Shown here: in pieces, positions 49,035 to 55,249 of the stretch
Layout: every line of letters starts with the position of its first letter
Position numbering within the stretch: position 1 is the first letter of the stretch
Source of the DNA: Megaleporinus macrocephalus
Lineage: Eukaryota > Chordata > Actinopteri > Characiformes > Anostomidae
Reading direction: 5' to 3'
DNA: 64,000 nucleotides
NCBI GenBank assembly: GCA_021613375.1
Contig: CM038716.1
Span: 7,438,394 to 7,502,393 of the forward strand
Program-made: the position numbers and the translations under genes
The notes under the pieces: generated by a model
What the model was told of the DNA's origin: nothing
Databases searched by the model: none
What the model saw: the letters and a program-made list of their open reading frames with translations, nothing else

Positions 49035-52000
49035 GCACTTTATTTTCACTCTCTCACTCTCGCCTGTGTGTTCTGAAGCTACACGAATCCTGTCAAAGTC
49101 TGAGCCACATGAAAACACTCGCAACACTCGTTAAGTAGAAGTTATTTATTCTCCAGCATCCAGAACTGATCATAAAACCCCTAAACCAGAAATTCCCAAG
49201 AAGTCTCAACAGCTGAACCCACTGCCTTCACGCTTCACCTTCATTACACCTTCTGTTCTTCTCAGGAGACTCACGTTCAGTTCCTCAGAGAGACTCACCT
49301 CCACAGTTCAGCCTCAGAAGCTGCTTTAACATGTTCTTCTTCTTCTCACCATCCAAATAACCCCAAACAGGCTCAGTGGTGTTGAGGTTCTGGACTCTGG
49401 TGGTTAGTCCATTGTTCTGAAAACACCAGCAGCAACTTCTTTGTTTGATGTGTCTGTATCTCCTTTTCTCAGTTGCTTCTTGAACAGATACACATCCTTT
49501 CAGACCCATGGCACTGAGGAATCCTCTCACAGTGGAAGGATGGATAGATGGATGGAGGTTTTTTAGATCTGATGCAGGAGCTTGATGAAGTATTTTATCT
49601 GATATGGAGAGTTGTGATGGTCTACCAGGTCTTTTAGGTGGTTGTTAAGAGCCACAATTTCTCTGCAGCTTCTAATTATTATTTTTTCTCTGATTCTCTC
49701 CATCAAGTGGATTATCCTGTATGGAATGTCTTCACTGATACAACCTTTAGTACAGCGCTAATCACCGAGAAGCCTTTTTCTTCACTGAGCTTTCTTGGAA
49801 ACTGCTCAACAAGGACCACAAAAGCTAAGAGGAGAACTCATCTAAAGAAAAAGATCAAGGCTACAGAACACAGACGAGGATATAAATAGAGCGCCGTAGC
49901 TGGTTAAATGTTAAACGTTTGCGTTGACAGTCGCTCAGATCAGCTGGAATACAGATTTCCCTCTGAGTGATACAGTTACGGGTCAACAGAGAGGAACCTC
50001 AGGCTTCAGCTACAACAGGTTTGCTAAGCCACCAATCAGCGCCCAGTAGCAGTATTGCCAACCAATCACTACTCAGTAGCAGTAATGCCAACCAATCACC
50101 ACTCAGTAGCAGTAATGTCAACCAATCACCACTCAGTAGCAGTAATGTCAACCAATCACCACTCAGTAGTCGCAATGCCAACCTATCACCACTCAGTAGC
50201 AGTAATGCCAACCATTCACCACTCATTAGCAGTAATGCCAACCAGTCACCACTCATTAGCAGTAATGCCAACCAGTCACCACTCAGTAGCAGTAATGCCA
50301 ACCAGTCACCACTCATTAGCAGTAATGCCAACCAGTCACCACTCAGTACCAGTAATGCCAACCAGTCACCACTCATTAGCAGTAATGCCAACCAGTCACC
50401 ACTCAGTAGTTGCAATGCTATCCAATCACCACTCATTAGCAGTAATGCCAACCAATTGCCACTCAGTAGTAGCAATGCTAATCAATCACCACTCAGTAGC
50501 GGTAATGCCAACCAGTCACCACTCAGTAGCAGTAATGCCAACCAGTCACCACTCAGTAGTAGCAATGCTAACCAATCACCACTCAGTAGCAGTAATGCCA
50601 ACCAGTCACCACTCAGTAGTAGCAATGCTAACCAATCACCACTCAGTTGCAGTAATGCCAACCAATCACCACCCAGTAGCAGTAATGCCAACCTATCATC
50701 ACCCAGTAGCAGTAATGCCGACCAATCAGCTCTTAATAACACCAGTGCCAACCAATCAGCGCTCAGTAGCAGTAATGCCGACCAATCAGCACTTAATAAC
50801 ATCAGTGCCAACCAGTCACCACTCATTAGCAGTAATGCCAACCAGTCACCACTCAGTAGTAGCAATGCTAACCAATCACCACTCAGTAGCAGTAATGTCA
50901 ATCAATCACCACTCAGTAGTAGCAATGCTAATCAATCACCACTCAGTAGCAGTAATGCCAACCAATCACCACTCAGTACCAGTAATGCCAACCAATCACC
51001 ACTCATTAGCAGTAATGCCAACCAGTCACCACTCAGTAGTAGCAATGCTAACCAATCACCACTCAGTAGCAGTAATGCCAACCAGTCACCACTCAGTACC
51101 AGTAATGCCAACCAATCACCACTCATTAGCAGTAATGCCAACCAGTCACCACTCATTAGCAGTAATGCCAACCAGTCACCACTCAGTACCAGTAATGCCA
51201 ACCAATCACCACTCATTAGCAGTAATGCCAACCAGTCACCACTCATTAGCAGTAATGCCAACCAGTCACCACTCAGTAGTTGCAATGCTATCCAATCACC
51301 ACTCATTAGCAGTAATGCCAACCAATTGCCACTCAGTAGTAGCAATGCTAATCAATCACCACTCAGTAGTAGCAATGCTAATCAATCACCACTCAGTAGC
51401 AGTAATGCCAACCAATCACCACTCAGTAACAGTAATGCCAACCAATCACCACTCAGTACCAGTAATGCCAACTTATCACCACTCAGTACCAGTAATGCCA
51501 ACCTATTACCACTCAGTAGTAGCAATGCTAACCAATCACCACTCAGTTGCAGTAATGCCAACCAATCACCACCCAGTAGCAGTAATGCTAAAAAAGTCAG
51601 AACTCAGTAGCAGTAATGCTAAAAAAGTCAGAACTTAGTAGCAATAATGCTAAAAAAGTCAGAACTTAGTAGCAGTAATGCTAAAAAGTCAGAACTCAGT
51701 AGCAGTAATGCTAAAAAAACAGAACTTAGAAGCAGGAATGCTAAAAAAGTCAGAACTCAGTAGCAGTAATGCTAAAAAAATCAGAACTCAGTAGCAATAA
51801 TGCTAAAAAAGTCAGAACTCAGTAGCAGTAATGCTAAAAAAATCAGAACTCAGTAGCAATAATGCTAAAAAAGTCAGAACTCAGTAGCCGTAATGCTAAA
51901 AAAGTCAGAACTTAGTAGCAGTAATGCTAAAAAAGTCAGAACTTAGTATCAGTAATGCTAAAAAAAGTCAGAACTCAGTAGCAGTAATGCTAAAAAAGTC

Positions 52001-55000
52001 AGAACTTAGTAGCAGTAATGCTAAAAAAAGTCAGAACTCAGTAGCAGTAATGCTAAAAAAGTCAGAACTTGGAAGCAGGAACGCTAAAAAAGTCAGAACT
52101 TAGTAGCAGTAATGCTAAAAAAGTCAGAACTCAGTAGCAGTAATGCTAAAAAAGTCAGAACTTAGCAGTAATGCTAAAACAATCAGAACTCAGTAGCAAT
52201 AATGCTAAAAAAGTCAGAACTCAGTAGAAGTAATGCTAAAAAAGTCAGAACTTAGTAGCAGTAATGCTAAAAAAGTCAGAACTTAGTATCAGTAATGCTA
52301 AAAAAGTCTGAACTCAGTAGCAGTAATGCTAAAAAAGTCAGAACTCAGTAGCAGGAATGCTACACGGTTTTAGGCATTTAGATCCATTCACAGTCAATAA
52401 TTATGTGCAGTTACACATTTCCACCAGAGAGGTCTCCAAATCCCTCAATCCTGCAGAAAGCTTTAGCTCTAGCTGGTTAGCTAGCTGAGCTGGAGGACTG
52501 CAACACTTGAGCTCATTTCAAAAGCGAAAGTGGGATCGAGGAACTCCATTAGCTAGCGAGCTTCTGTGTCTTACTCTGCTTTCTTTCAGATTACTCAGAG
52601 TATATATACTCTTACTCTGCTTTCTTTCAGATTACTCAGAGTATATATACTCTTACTCTGCTTTCTTTCAGATTACTCAGAGTATATATACTCTTACTCT
52701 GATTTCTTTCAGATTACTCAGAGTATATATACTCTTACTCTGATTTCTTTCAGATTACTCAGAGTATATATACTCTTACTCTGCTTTCTTTCAGATTACT
52801 CAGTGTATATATACTCTTACTCTGATTTCTTTCAGATTACTCAGTGTATATATACTCTTAGTCTGATTTCTTACAGATTACTCAGTGTATATATACTCTT
52901 ACTCTGATTTCTTTCAGATTACTCAGAGTATATATACTCTTACTTTGGTTTCATTCAGATTACTCAGTGTATATATACTCTTACTCTGATTTCTTTCAGA
53001 TTACTCAGTGTATATATACTCTTACTCTGCTTTCTTTCAGATTACTCAGTGTATATATACTCTTACTCTGATTTCTTTCAGATTACTCAGTGTATATATA
53101 GTCTTACTCTGATTTCTTTCAGATTACTCAGTGTATATATACTCTTACTCTGATTTCTTTCAGATTACTCAGTGTATATATACTCTTACTCTGATTTCTT
53201 TCAGATTACTCAGTGTATATATACTCTTAATCTGATTTCTTTCAGATTACTCAGTGTATATATAGTCTTACTCTGATTTCTTTCAGATTACTCAGAGTAT
53301 ATATACTCTTACTCTGCTTTCTTTCAGATTACTCAGAGTATATATAGTCTTACTCTGATTTCTTTCAGATTACTCAGAGTATATATACTCTTACTCTGCT
53401 TTCTTTCAGATTACTCAGAGTATATATATACTCTTACTTTGGTTTCTTTCAGATTACTCAGTGTATATATATACTCTTACTTTGGTTTCTTTCAGATTAC
53501 TTAGTGTATATATACTCTTACTCTGATTTCTTTCAGATTACTCAGAGTATATATACTCTTACTCTGCTTTCTTTCAGATTACTCAGAGTATATATATACT
53601 CTTACTTTGGTTTCTTTCAGATTACTCAGTGTATATATACTCTTACTCTGATTTATATCAGATTACTCAGTGTATATATACTCTTACTCTGATTTATATC
53701 AGATTACTCAGTGTATATATACTCTTACTCTGATTTATATCAGATTACTCAGTGTATATATACTCTTACTCTGCTTTCTTTCAGATTACTCAGTGTATAT
53801 ATACTCTTACTCTGCTTTCTTTCAGATTACTCAGTGTATATATAGTCTTACTCTGATTTCTTTCAGATTACTCAGTGTATATATACTCTTACTCTGATTT
53901 CTTTCAGATTACTCAGTGTATATATAGTCTTACTCTGATTTCTTTCAGATTACTCAGTGTATATATACTCTTACTCTGATTTCTTTCAGATTACTCAGTG
54001 TATATATACTCTTACTCTGCTTTCTTTCAGATTACTCAGTGTATATATAGTCTTACTCTGATTTCTTTCAGATTACTCAGTGTATATATACTCTTACTCT
54101 GATTTCTTTCAGATTACTTAGTGTATATATACTCTTACTCTGATTTCTTACAGATTACTCAGTGTATATATAGTCTTACTCTGATTTCTTTCAGATTACT
54201 CAGTGTATATATACTCTTACTCTGATTTCTTTCAGATTACTCAGTGTATATATACTCTTACTCTGATTTCTTTCAGATTACTCATTGTATATATACTCTT
54301 ACTCTGATTTCTTTCAGATTACTCAGTGTATATATACTCTTACTCTGATTTCTTTCAGATTACTCAGTGTATATATACTCTTACTCTGATTTCTTTCAGA
54401 TTACTCAGAGTATATATACTCCTACTTTGGTTTCTTTCAGATTACTCAGTGTATATATACTCTTACTCTGATTTCTTTCAGATTACTCAGTGTATACATA
54501 CTCTTACTCTGCTTTCTTTCAGATTACTCAGTGTATATATACTCTTACTCTGCTTTCTTTCAGATTACTCAGAGTATATATACTCCTACTTTGGTTTCTT
54601 TCAGATTACTCAGAGTATATATACTCCTACTTTGGTTTCTTTCAGATTACTTAGAGTATAAATACTCTTACTTTATCGGCCATCTGTAAAGCAGACACCC
54701 AATTGCTGCCTGACTCATGTAGACCTGGACCTTCCACATTATCTGATTACTGACATGCATGTAAACACTGATTGCATTACAAAAGAAACCAGCTATGATA
54801 TTATTCAGTGTATGTAAACAAAGTCAGTAGTACAAACTAAAACGTAAACAGCCTAAAAGGAATAGAGAGAGAGAGGGAGAGAGAGAGAGTGAAAGACAGA
54901 AAGTAAAAGAGAGAGAAGTAAAGGAAAACAAACAAAGAGAGAGAGAAAGAGAGAGAGAGAGAATGAATGTAGGTAGCAGTGAATGAATAAAGCAGTGAGA

Positions 55001-55078
55001 GGTTCTCACCAGGTGCAGGATGCTGTAGATGGAGTCTGAGGAGCGCTTACGGCTTCTGTTCCTCTTCAGCACCGACAT
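29498..55078 (-). CDS. tiam1: TIAM1-like Rac guanine-nucleotide exchange factor, 3' half or short isoform, whole gene
   Basis: Thirteen exons on the - strand join without a frame break to 637 codons. Residues about 70-267 are the DH domain, which exchanges GDP for GTP on Rac. Its landmarks are [28 protein letters not shown] and the most conserved helix, [19 protein letters not shown] at 214-232. Residues about 288-425 are the C-terminal PH domain, followed by [20 protein letters not shown] and an acidic tail ending [19 protein letters not shown]. Wording and order agree closely with vertebrate TIAM1, including the [22 protein letters not shown] block. Human TIAM1 is about 1590 residues; its N-terminal PH, coiled-coil, Ras-binding and PDZ parts would lie beyond 64 kb. 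The most 5' exon has its own ATG with an in-frame TGA six bases before it, so this may be a complete short isoform. The fish a or b copy, and TIAM1 versus TIAM2, are not fully settled. Confidence 0.88.
30068..30660 (-). pseudogene. Tc1-like transposase relic in the last tiam1-like intron
   Basis: Reading the - strand from high to low position and across frameshifts gives [14 protein letters not shown], then DGIFQQDKE, then [11 protein letters not shown] and [20 protein letters not shown]. This matches the order of the DDE catalytic core and C-terminus of Tc1-type transposases (VWGxFS, FQxDN, SPDLNPIExLW). At least two frame breaks make it inactive. Confidence 0.82.
30883..31055 (-). CDS. tiam1: tiam1-like exon 12 (residues 408-466)
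   Basis: The acceptor TCCGTGTAG precedes 31055 and the donor GTGAAC begins at 30882. The exon encodes the last PH helix ([19 protein letters not shown]) and the conserved [20 protein letters not shown]. It is 173 bases, entering with the third base of a Ser codon and leaving in phase 1. Confidence 0.92.
31210..31369. other. Intron sequence with no distinct feature
   Basis: Part of intron 11 of the tiam1-like gene, leading into a palindromic element. Nothing else is seen. Confidence 0.4.
31370..31790. mobile_element. Palindromic foldback element, copy B
   Basis: The left arm (CTTTACAGGAGAGGACAAAAA ending GTCATGAAATTTTCACAC) is mirrored by the right arm (GAACATTTCATGCACATTGG to GTCCTCCCCTGTAAAGTCGG). 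The centre is A- and T-rich. It is the same family as the elements at 28690-29062 and 32945-33160 and the arms at 26405-26460 and 29180-29275. Confidence 0.8.
31791..32520. other. AT-rich intron stretch with short microsatellites
   Basis: It holds (AAT)n near 31815-31850, TATATA runs near 31930-31975 and (TA)n at 32067-32096. No exon is seen. Confidence 0.6.
32521..32608 (-). CDS. tiam1: tiam1-like exon 11 (residues 379-408)
   Basis: The acceptor TTTGTGTCCGCAG precedes 32608 and the donor GTCAGA begins at 32520. The exon encodes [19 protein letters not shown] and [10 protein letters not shown], a central PH-domain block almost unchanged from other vertebrate TIAM1 proteins. It is 88 bases. 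Confidence 0.92.
32945..33160 (+). mobile_element. Single arm of the palindromic element family
   Basis: TTACAGGAAAGGACAAAAAC, GTCAATGGAACCAGAA and TTGGTTCCTTCATCATGAAA match the left arms of copies A and B. The segment breaks at ACAGTAACGATAC into an (AC)n(AT)n tract. Confidence 0.7.
33164..33236. repeat. (AC)n(AT)n microsatellite
   Basis: ACACAC runs pass into about 19 AT units ending near 33234. Confidence 0.95.
33240..33480. mobile_element. Miniature element with GGTTCTTATATGGAACC hairpins
   Basis: GTATAGAACTATAAAC, TTCTATATAGAACCATC, AAAGAACCCTTTAATC and GGTTCTTATATGGAACC are self-complementary phrases of a common fish miniature repeat. The class is not named. Confidence 0.5.
33550..33945 (+). 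mobile_element. Dispersed repeat family X, copy 3
   Basis: The sequence is collinear with 6520-6900, from the ATTAATACAGTA leader through CCAGGAGAAATCTGGAACC to TCAGATAAACAATCAGCTTA. It lies in tiam1-like intron 10. Confidence 0.8.
34003..34108 (-). CDS. tiam1: tiam1-like exon 10 (residues 344-379)
   Basis: The acceptor CTCTCACTCTCAG precedes 34108 and the donor GTACAC begins at 34002. The exon encodes [20 protein letters not shown] and [15 protein letters not shown] in the PH domain. It is 106 bases. The GA repeat just upstream of it supplies the pyrimidine tract on the coding strand. Confidence 0.9.
34237..34295 (-). CDS. tiam1: tiam1-like exon 9 (residues 324-343)
   Basis: A 59-base exon between the acceptor CTTTCTTCAG and donor GTGAGA. 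It encodes [19 protein letters not shown], a PH-domain strand pair with a basic loop. It is too short to stand out as an open frame. Confidence 0.9.
34330..34815. repeat. GTGTAACAGRGTGTGAGAGG degenerate repeat, intron 8
   Basis: Loose units of 10-12 bases (GTGTAACAGA, GTGTGAGAGG, GTGTAAAAGG) fill the intron between exons 9 and 8. On the coding strand they read as CT-rich CTGTTACACYCT. Confidence 0.85.
34822..34930 (-). CDS. tiam1: tiam1-like exon 8 (residues 288-324)
   Basis: The acceptor ATGATTACAG precedes 34930 and the donor GTACAA begins at 34821. The exon encodes [20 protein letters not shown] and [16 protein letters not shown], the start of the PH domain. It is 109 bases. Confidence 0.92.
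34960..36560. repeat. 58-bp minisatellite built from GTGTAACA units, intron 7
   Basis: The 58-bp unit contains GTGTAACACAATGTAACAGG, ATATACTATGGTGTAACAGT and GTAAAAGGATGTAACAGA. It is repeated about 22 times to 36240 and then degrades into loose GTAACA decamers. Reverse-strand frames (Cys, Tyr and Thr rich) are artefacts. Confidence 0.93.
36595..36713 (-). CDS. tiam1: tiam1-like exon 7 (residues 248-287)
   Basis: The acceptor GTGTGTACAG precedes 36713 and the donor GTGTGT begins at 36594. The exon encodes [20 protein letters not shown] and [20 protein letters not shown], the last DH helix and linker. It is 119 bases. Confidence 0.92.
36830..37835. repeat. Degenerate GTAACAGGGTGTAA repeat, intron 6
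   Basis: Loose units GTGTAACAGG, GTATAACAGG and GATGTAATAGG fill the intron. A longer block near 37240-37350 recurs near 37540-37620, and AGGTTACTATA phrases recur three times. Confidence 0.88.
37862..38041 (-). CDS. tiam1: tiam1-like exon 6, DH catalytic helix (residues 188-248)
   Basis: The acceptor GTGATCCTTCAG precedes 38041 and the donor GTGAGA begins at 37861. The exon encodes [20 protein letters not shown] and [20 protein letters not shown], the signature DH helix that packs against Rac. It is 180 bases. Confidence 0.93.
38158..38266 (-). CDS. tiam1: tiam1-like exon 5 (residues 152-188)
   Basis: The acceptor CGTTTTTGTAG precedes 38266 and the donor GTAAGC begins at 38157. The exon encodes [20 protein letters not shown] and [16 protein letters not shown], the second conserved DH region. 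It is 109 bases, phase 1 at its end, and missed by simple frame searches. Confidence 0.92.
38465..38685. repeat. Degenerate GTGTAACAGG repeat, intron 4
   Basis: Loose GTGTAACAGC, GTGTAACTGG and GTGTAATAGG units, the same family as in introns 6-8. Confidence 0.8.
38740..38865 (-). CDS. tiam1: tiam1-like exon 4 (residues 110-151)
   Basis: The acceptor GCGTGTATCAG precedes 38865 and the donor GTAAAA begins at 38739. The 126-base exon starts and ends in phase 0. It encodes [20 protein letters not shown] and [22 protein letters not shown] helices nearly identical to TIAM1. Confidence 0.93.
38895..39102 (+). mobile_element. LINE ORF2 C-terminal fragment, 5' portion
   Basis: On the + strand, broken frames read [13 protein letters not shown], then [10 protein letters not shown], then [12 protein letters not shown]. 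This matches the usual C-terminus of L2/Rex-like fish LINEs (KALHG, RSSDQLLL, APKLWNSLP). It sits in tiam1-like intron 3 and is interrupted by a miniature element. Confidence 0.75.
39104..39492. mobile_element. hAT-type miniature element nested in the LINE
   Basis: Ends are TAGGGGTGTAAG and TACACAGCCCTA (inverted match). The flanking 8 bases ATAAGAAT (39096-39103) and ATCAGAAT (39493-39500) match at 7 of 8 positions, as expected for hAT target duplications. The interior is rich in ATCGATA and CACGATATATC. No transposase is present. Confidence 0.8.
39493..39755 (+). mobile_element. LINE 3' portion and tail, continued
   Basis: Skipping the nested element and one target copy, the frame continues from HIR into [12 protein letters not shown] and a stop. 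A 3' UTR follows, ending TGTACAGCACTTTGG, ATGCTATATAAATAAAGATG and the tail GACTTGACTT. Confidence 0.75.
39756..40330. other. Intron stretch with a partial dispersed repeat
   Basis: At 39765-39850 GGAGCTTGATGTTCTCCTC and CCAGGTGGTTGTTAGGAAT match, in reverse, parts of the repeat seen at 47225 and 59450. Nothing else is identified. Confidence 0.5.
40331..40632 (-). mobile_element. Dispersed teleost repeat, second copy (opposite orientation), with TTTGA tail
   Basis: CCTCCCAAGGTTTCTTCCTC, CTGTAAAGCTGCTTTGTGAC and AAAGCGCTACACAAATAAAT match the reverse complement of 3524-3720. The segment ends with four TTTGA repeats. Confidence 0.75.
41034..41082. repeat. (TA)n microsatellite
   Basis: About 24 TA units. 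Confidence 0.97.
41095..41620. mobile_element. Dispersed repeat with internal inverted repeat
   Basis: The left phrase GTGAGTGGATCAGACACAGC (41329-41348) is mirrored by GCTGTGTCTGATCCACTCAC (41582-41601), and the flanking TGTTGCGCTGTT and CCAGCACAACAC are nearly mirrored too. The part CAGACTGTAGTTCATCTGAT to ACCACAGAGCAG recurs at 47088-47170. It is a common fish miniature element; no coding sequence. Confidence 0.75.
41659..41766. repeat. Poly(A) followed by (TA)n
   Basis: About 28 A then about 33 TA units, in tiam1-like intron 3 about 40 bases downstream of the donor of exon 3. Confidence 0.97.
41807..41875 (-). CDS. tiam1: tiam1-like exon 3 (residues 87-109)
   Basis: The acceptor CCCGTTTTCAG precedes 41875 and the donor GTAACA begins at 41806. 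The 69-base exon, phase 0 on both sides, encodes [20 protein letters not shown] plus QDE, the end of the first DH helix. Confidence 0.93.
42050..43760. repeat. GTAACTGTAATGATGTAACT minisatellite, block 1
   Basis: Units alternate ATGATGTAACTGTAATGATG and TAACTGTTATACTGTAATTA with a basic step of about 10-12 bases. The block ends at ACTGTATCACTCCATCTCAC. It lies in tiam1-like intron 2. Confidence 0.93.
43765..44370. repeat. Imperfect CT-rich tract
   Basis: TTCTCTCT, CTTTTTTATTTCTC and CTCACTCTCT phrases. The 198- and 148-codon frames (Ser, Leu and Phe only) are artefacts. Confidence 0.9.
44371..44794. other. Intron stretch without a recognised feature
   Basis: Non-repetitive sequence in tiam1-like intron 2. 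No exon was seen. Confidence 0.5.
44795..46260. repeat. GTAACTGTAATGATG minisatellite, block 2 and duplicated flanks
   Basis: Repeats like block 1 continue to 46100, followed by TACATGACTACCTACAACTG and CTTCTCTTTCTCTATCCTTC, which also follow block 1 at 43770. A second flank (CGTTTATATGTAAATTACTG at about 44823 and 46288) is duplicated too, so a segment of about 1.5-2.4 kb has been tandemly duplicated. Confidence 0.88.
46405..46590. mobile_element. Diverged arm of the palindromic element family
   Basis: TCTGGTTACCTTGACTTGCA, TTAAAAGTTTGTTTTTCCTA and GACAGCAGCGAC resemble the right arms at 31690 and 29190. It leads directly into a (TA)n tract, as the arm at 33160 leads into (AC)n(AT)n. Confidence 0.5.
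46592..46679. repeat. (TA)n microsatellite beside a splice donor
   Basis: About 43 TA units, ending 20 bases from the exon 2 donor (46699) on the intron side. Confidence 0.97.
46700..46888 (-). CDS. tiam1: tiam1-like exon 2 (residues 24-86)
   Basis: The acceptor CTCCCTTTGTAG precedes 46888 and the donor GTCAGT begins at 46699. The 189-base, phase-0 exon encodes [19 protein letters not shown], a Ser-rich linker and [23 protein letters not shown] split across the start of the DH domain. The (GA)n run at about 46896-46937 gives the coding strand a long CT tract before the acceptor. Confidence 0.92.
47078..47220. mobile_element. Partial copy of the 41.1-41.6 kb dispersed repeat
   Basis: CAGACTGTAGTTCATCTGAT, CAGGACCCCCAC and GACCACCACAGAGCAG match 41159-41245. 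Confidence 0.75.
47225..47585 (+). mobile_element. Dispersed repeat family Y, copy 1
   Basis: AACATCAAGCTCCACTCCTG, CTCACTGAGAAAAGGAG, TGGTGGTCTCAGAACAGTGG, CCAGAGTCCAGAACCTCAAC and TTATTTGGATGGTGAGAAG match 59450-59770 in the same orientation and 49225-49600 in reverse. The string [21 protein letters not shown] could be a decayed DNA-transposase end. No intact frame. Confidence 0.75.
47586..48535. repeat. Long CT-rich tract
   Basis: Almost only C and T on the + strand (CTCTCTCTGTCTTTCTTTCC-type units), ending in about 28 pure CT units. A sub-unit TTTCCATCTCTATCTCCTCT repeats three or four times. Frames of 359 and 361 codons (Ser, Leu, Phe, Cys) are artefacts. Confidence 0.97.
48690..49030. 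repeat. CT-rich tracts with short unique inserts
   Basis: Three CT runs are separated by short non-repetitive segments near 48725 and 48915. Confidence 0.93.
49180..49650 (-). mobile_element. Dispersed repeat family Y, copy 2 (inverted)
   Basis: This is the reverse complement of copy 1: CATTACACCTTCTGTTCTTC, GAGACTCACCTCCACAGTTC, CACCATCCAAATAACCCC and TTCTCAGTTGCTTCTTGAAC. With copy 1 it makes an inverted repeat with arms of about 350 bases around the CT-rich tracts. Confidence 0.82.
49651..50000. other. Intron stretch, no feature
   Basis: Sequence downstream of repeat Y and leading into the 30-bp array. An 83-codon frame at 49638 has no recognisable domain. Confidence 0.45.
50005..51595. 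repeat. 30-bp minisatellite (CCAACCAATCACCACTCAGTAGCAGTAATG)
   Basis: Exactly 30-bp units, about 53 copies, with variants CATTAGC, CAGTACC and TAGTAGC. Higher-order blocks recur (50221-50500 resembles 51121-51360). Because 30 is a multiple of three and no unit holds a stop, long open frames (547, 527, 158 and 139 codons) appear on both strands. I do not regard them as genes. Confidence 0.96.
51580..52370. repeat. 30/31-bp minisatellite (AAAAAGTCAGAACTCAGTAGCAGTAATGCT)
   Basis: About 25 units that share CTCAGTAGCAGTAATGC with the preceding array but replace AACCAATCACCA by AAAAAGTCAGAA. The two arrays are joined and derive from one another. Confidence 0.95.
52575..54670. repeat. 41-bp minisatellite (TCTTACTCTGATTTCTTTCAG...)
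   Basis: The unit is CTTACTCTGATTTCTTTCAG followed by ATTACTCAGTGTATATATACT, in about 51 copies, with variants TGCTTTC, TTGGTTTC and CAGAGTATA. Repeated frames of 60-113 codons on the + strand are artefacts (three 41-base units give one 41-codon period). Confidence 0.96.
54671..55009. other. Intron sequence next to exon 1 with GA repeats
   Basis: Contains (GA)n tracts at about 54866-54965. No other feature. Confidence 0.6.
55010..55078 (-). CDS. tiam1: tiam1-like exon 1 in this window, probable short-isoform start (residues 1-23)
   Basis: The frame opens with ATG at 55078-55076 and ends at the donor GTGAGA (55009). It encodes [20 protein letters not shown] plus LHL, basic and Ser-rich. TGA lies in frame six bases upstream and no good acceptor precedes it, so this looks like a first exon used with its own promoter rather than an internal exon. 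The frame continues perfectly into exon 2. Full-length TIAM1 would use other exons further upstream. Confidence 0.75.
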
Positions 55079-55082
55079 CACT

Positions 55083-55190
55083 CACACTACACACACACAC
55101 ACTATATACACACACTGCACACACACACTATATACACACACTATACACACACACTCTCAGCGCTGACCGCTACAGCCACACACACGCGCA
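55083..55190. repeat. (CA)n-rich tract upstream of exon 1
   Basis: CACACACA runs interrupted by CTATATACAC occurring two to three times. On the gene strand GTGTATATAG could serve as a TATA-like element, but this is weak. Confidence 0.7.
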
Positions 55191-55249
55191 CACCGCATGG
55201 AGAAGCTGACCACTCCAATAGATCCACACTCAGTCACCACTAGCTCCAC

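Noticed and set aside
49967..51610. 547-codon open frame on the + strand ([10 protein letters not shown] repeats)
   Set aside because: It is wholly made of a 30-bp minisatellite; other frames on both strands are equally open, and it lies antisense in an intron.
52507..54661. Frames of 60-113 codons with [11 protein letters not shown]
   Set aside because: Reading of the 41-bp array, whose frame returns every three units.
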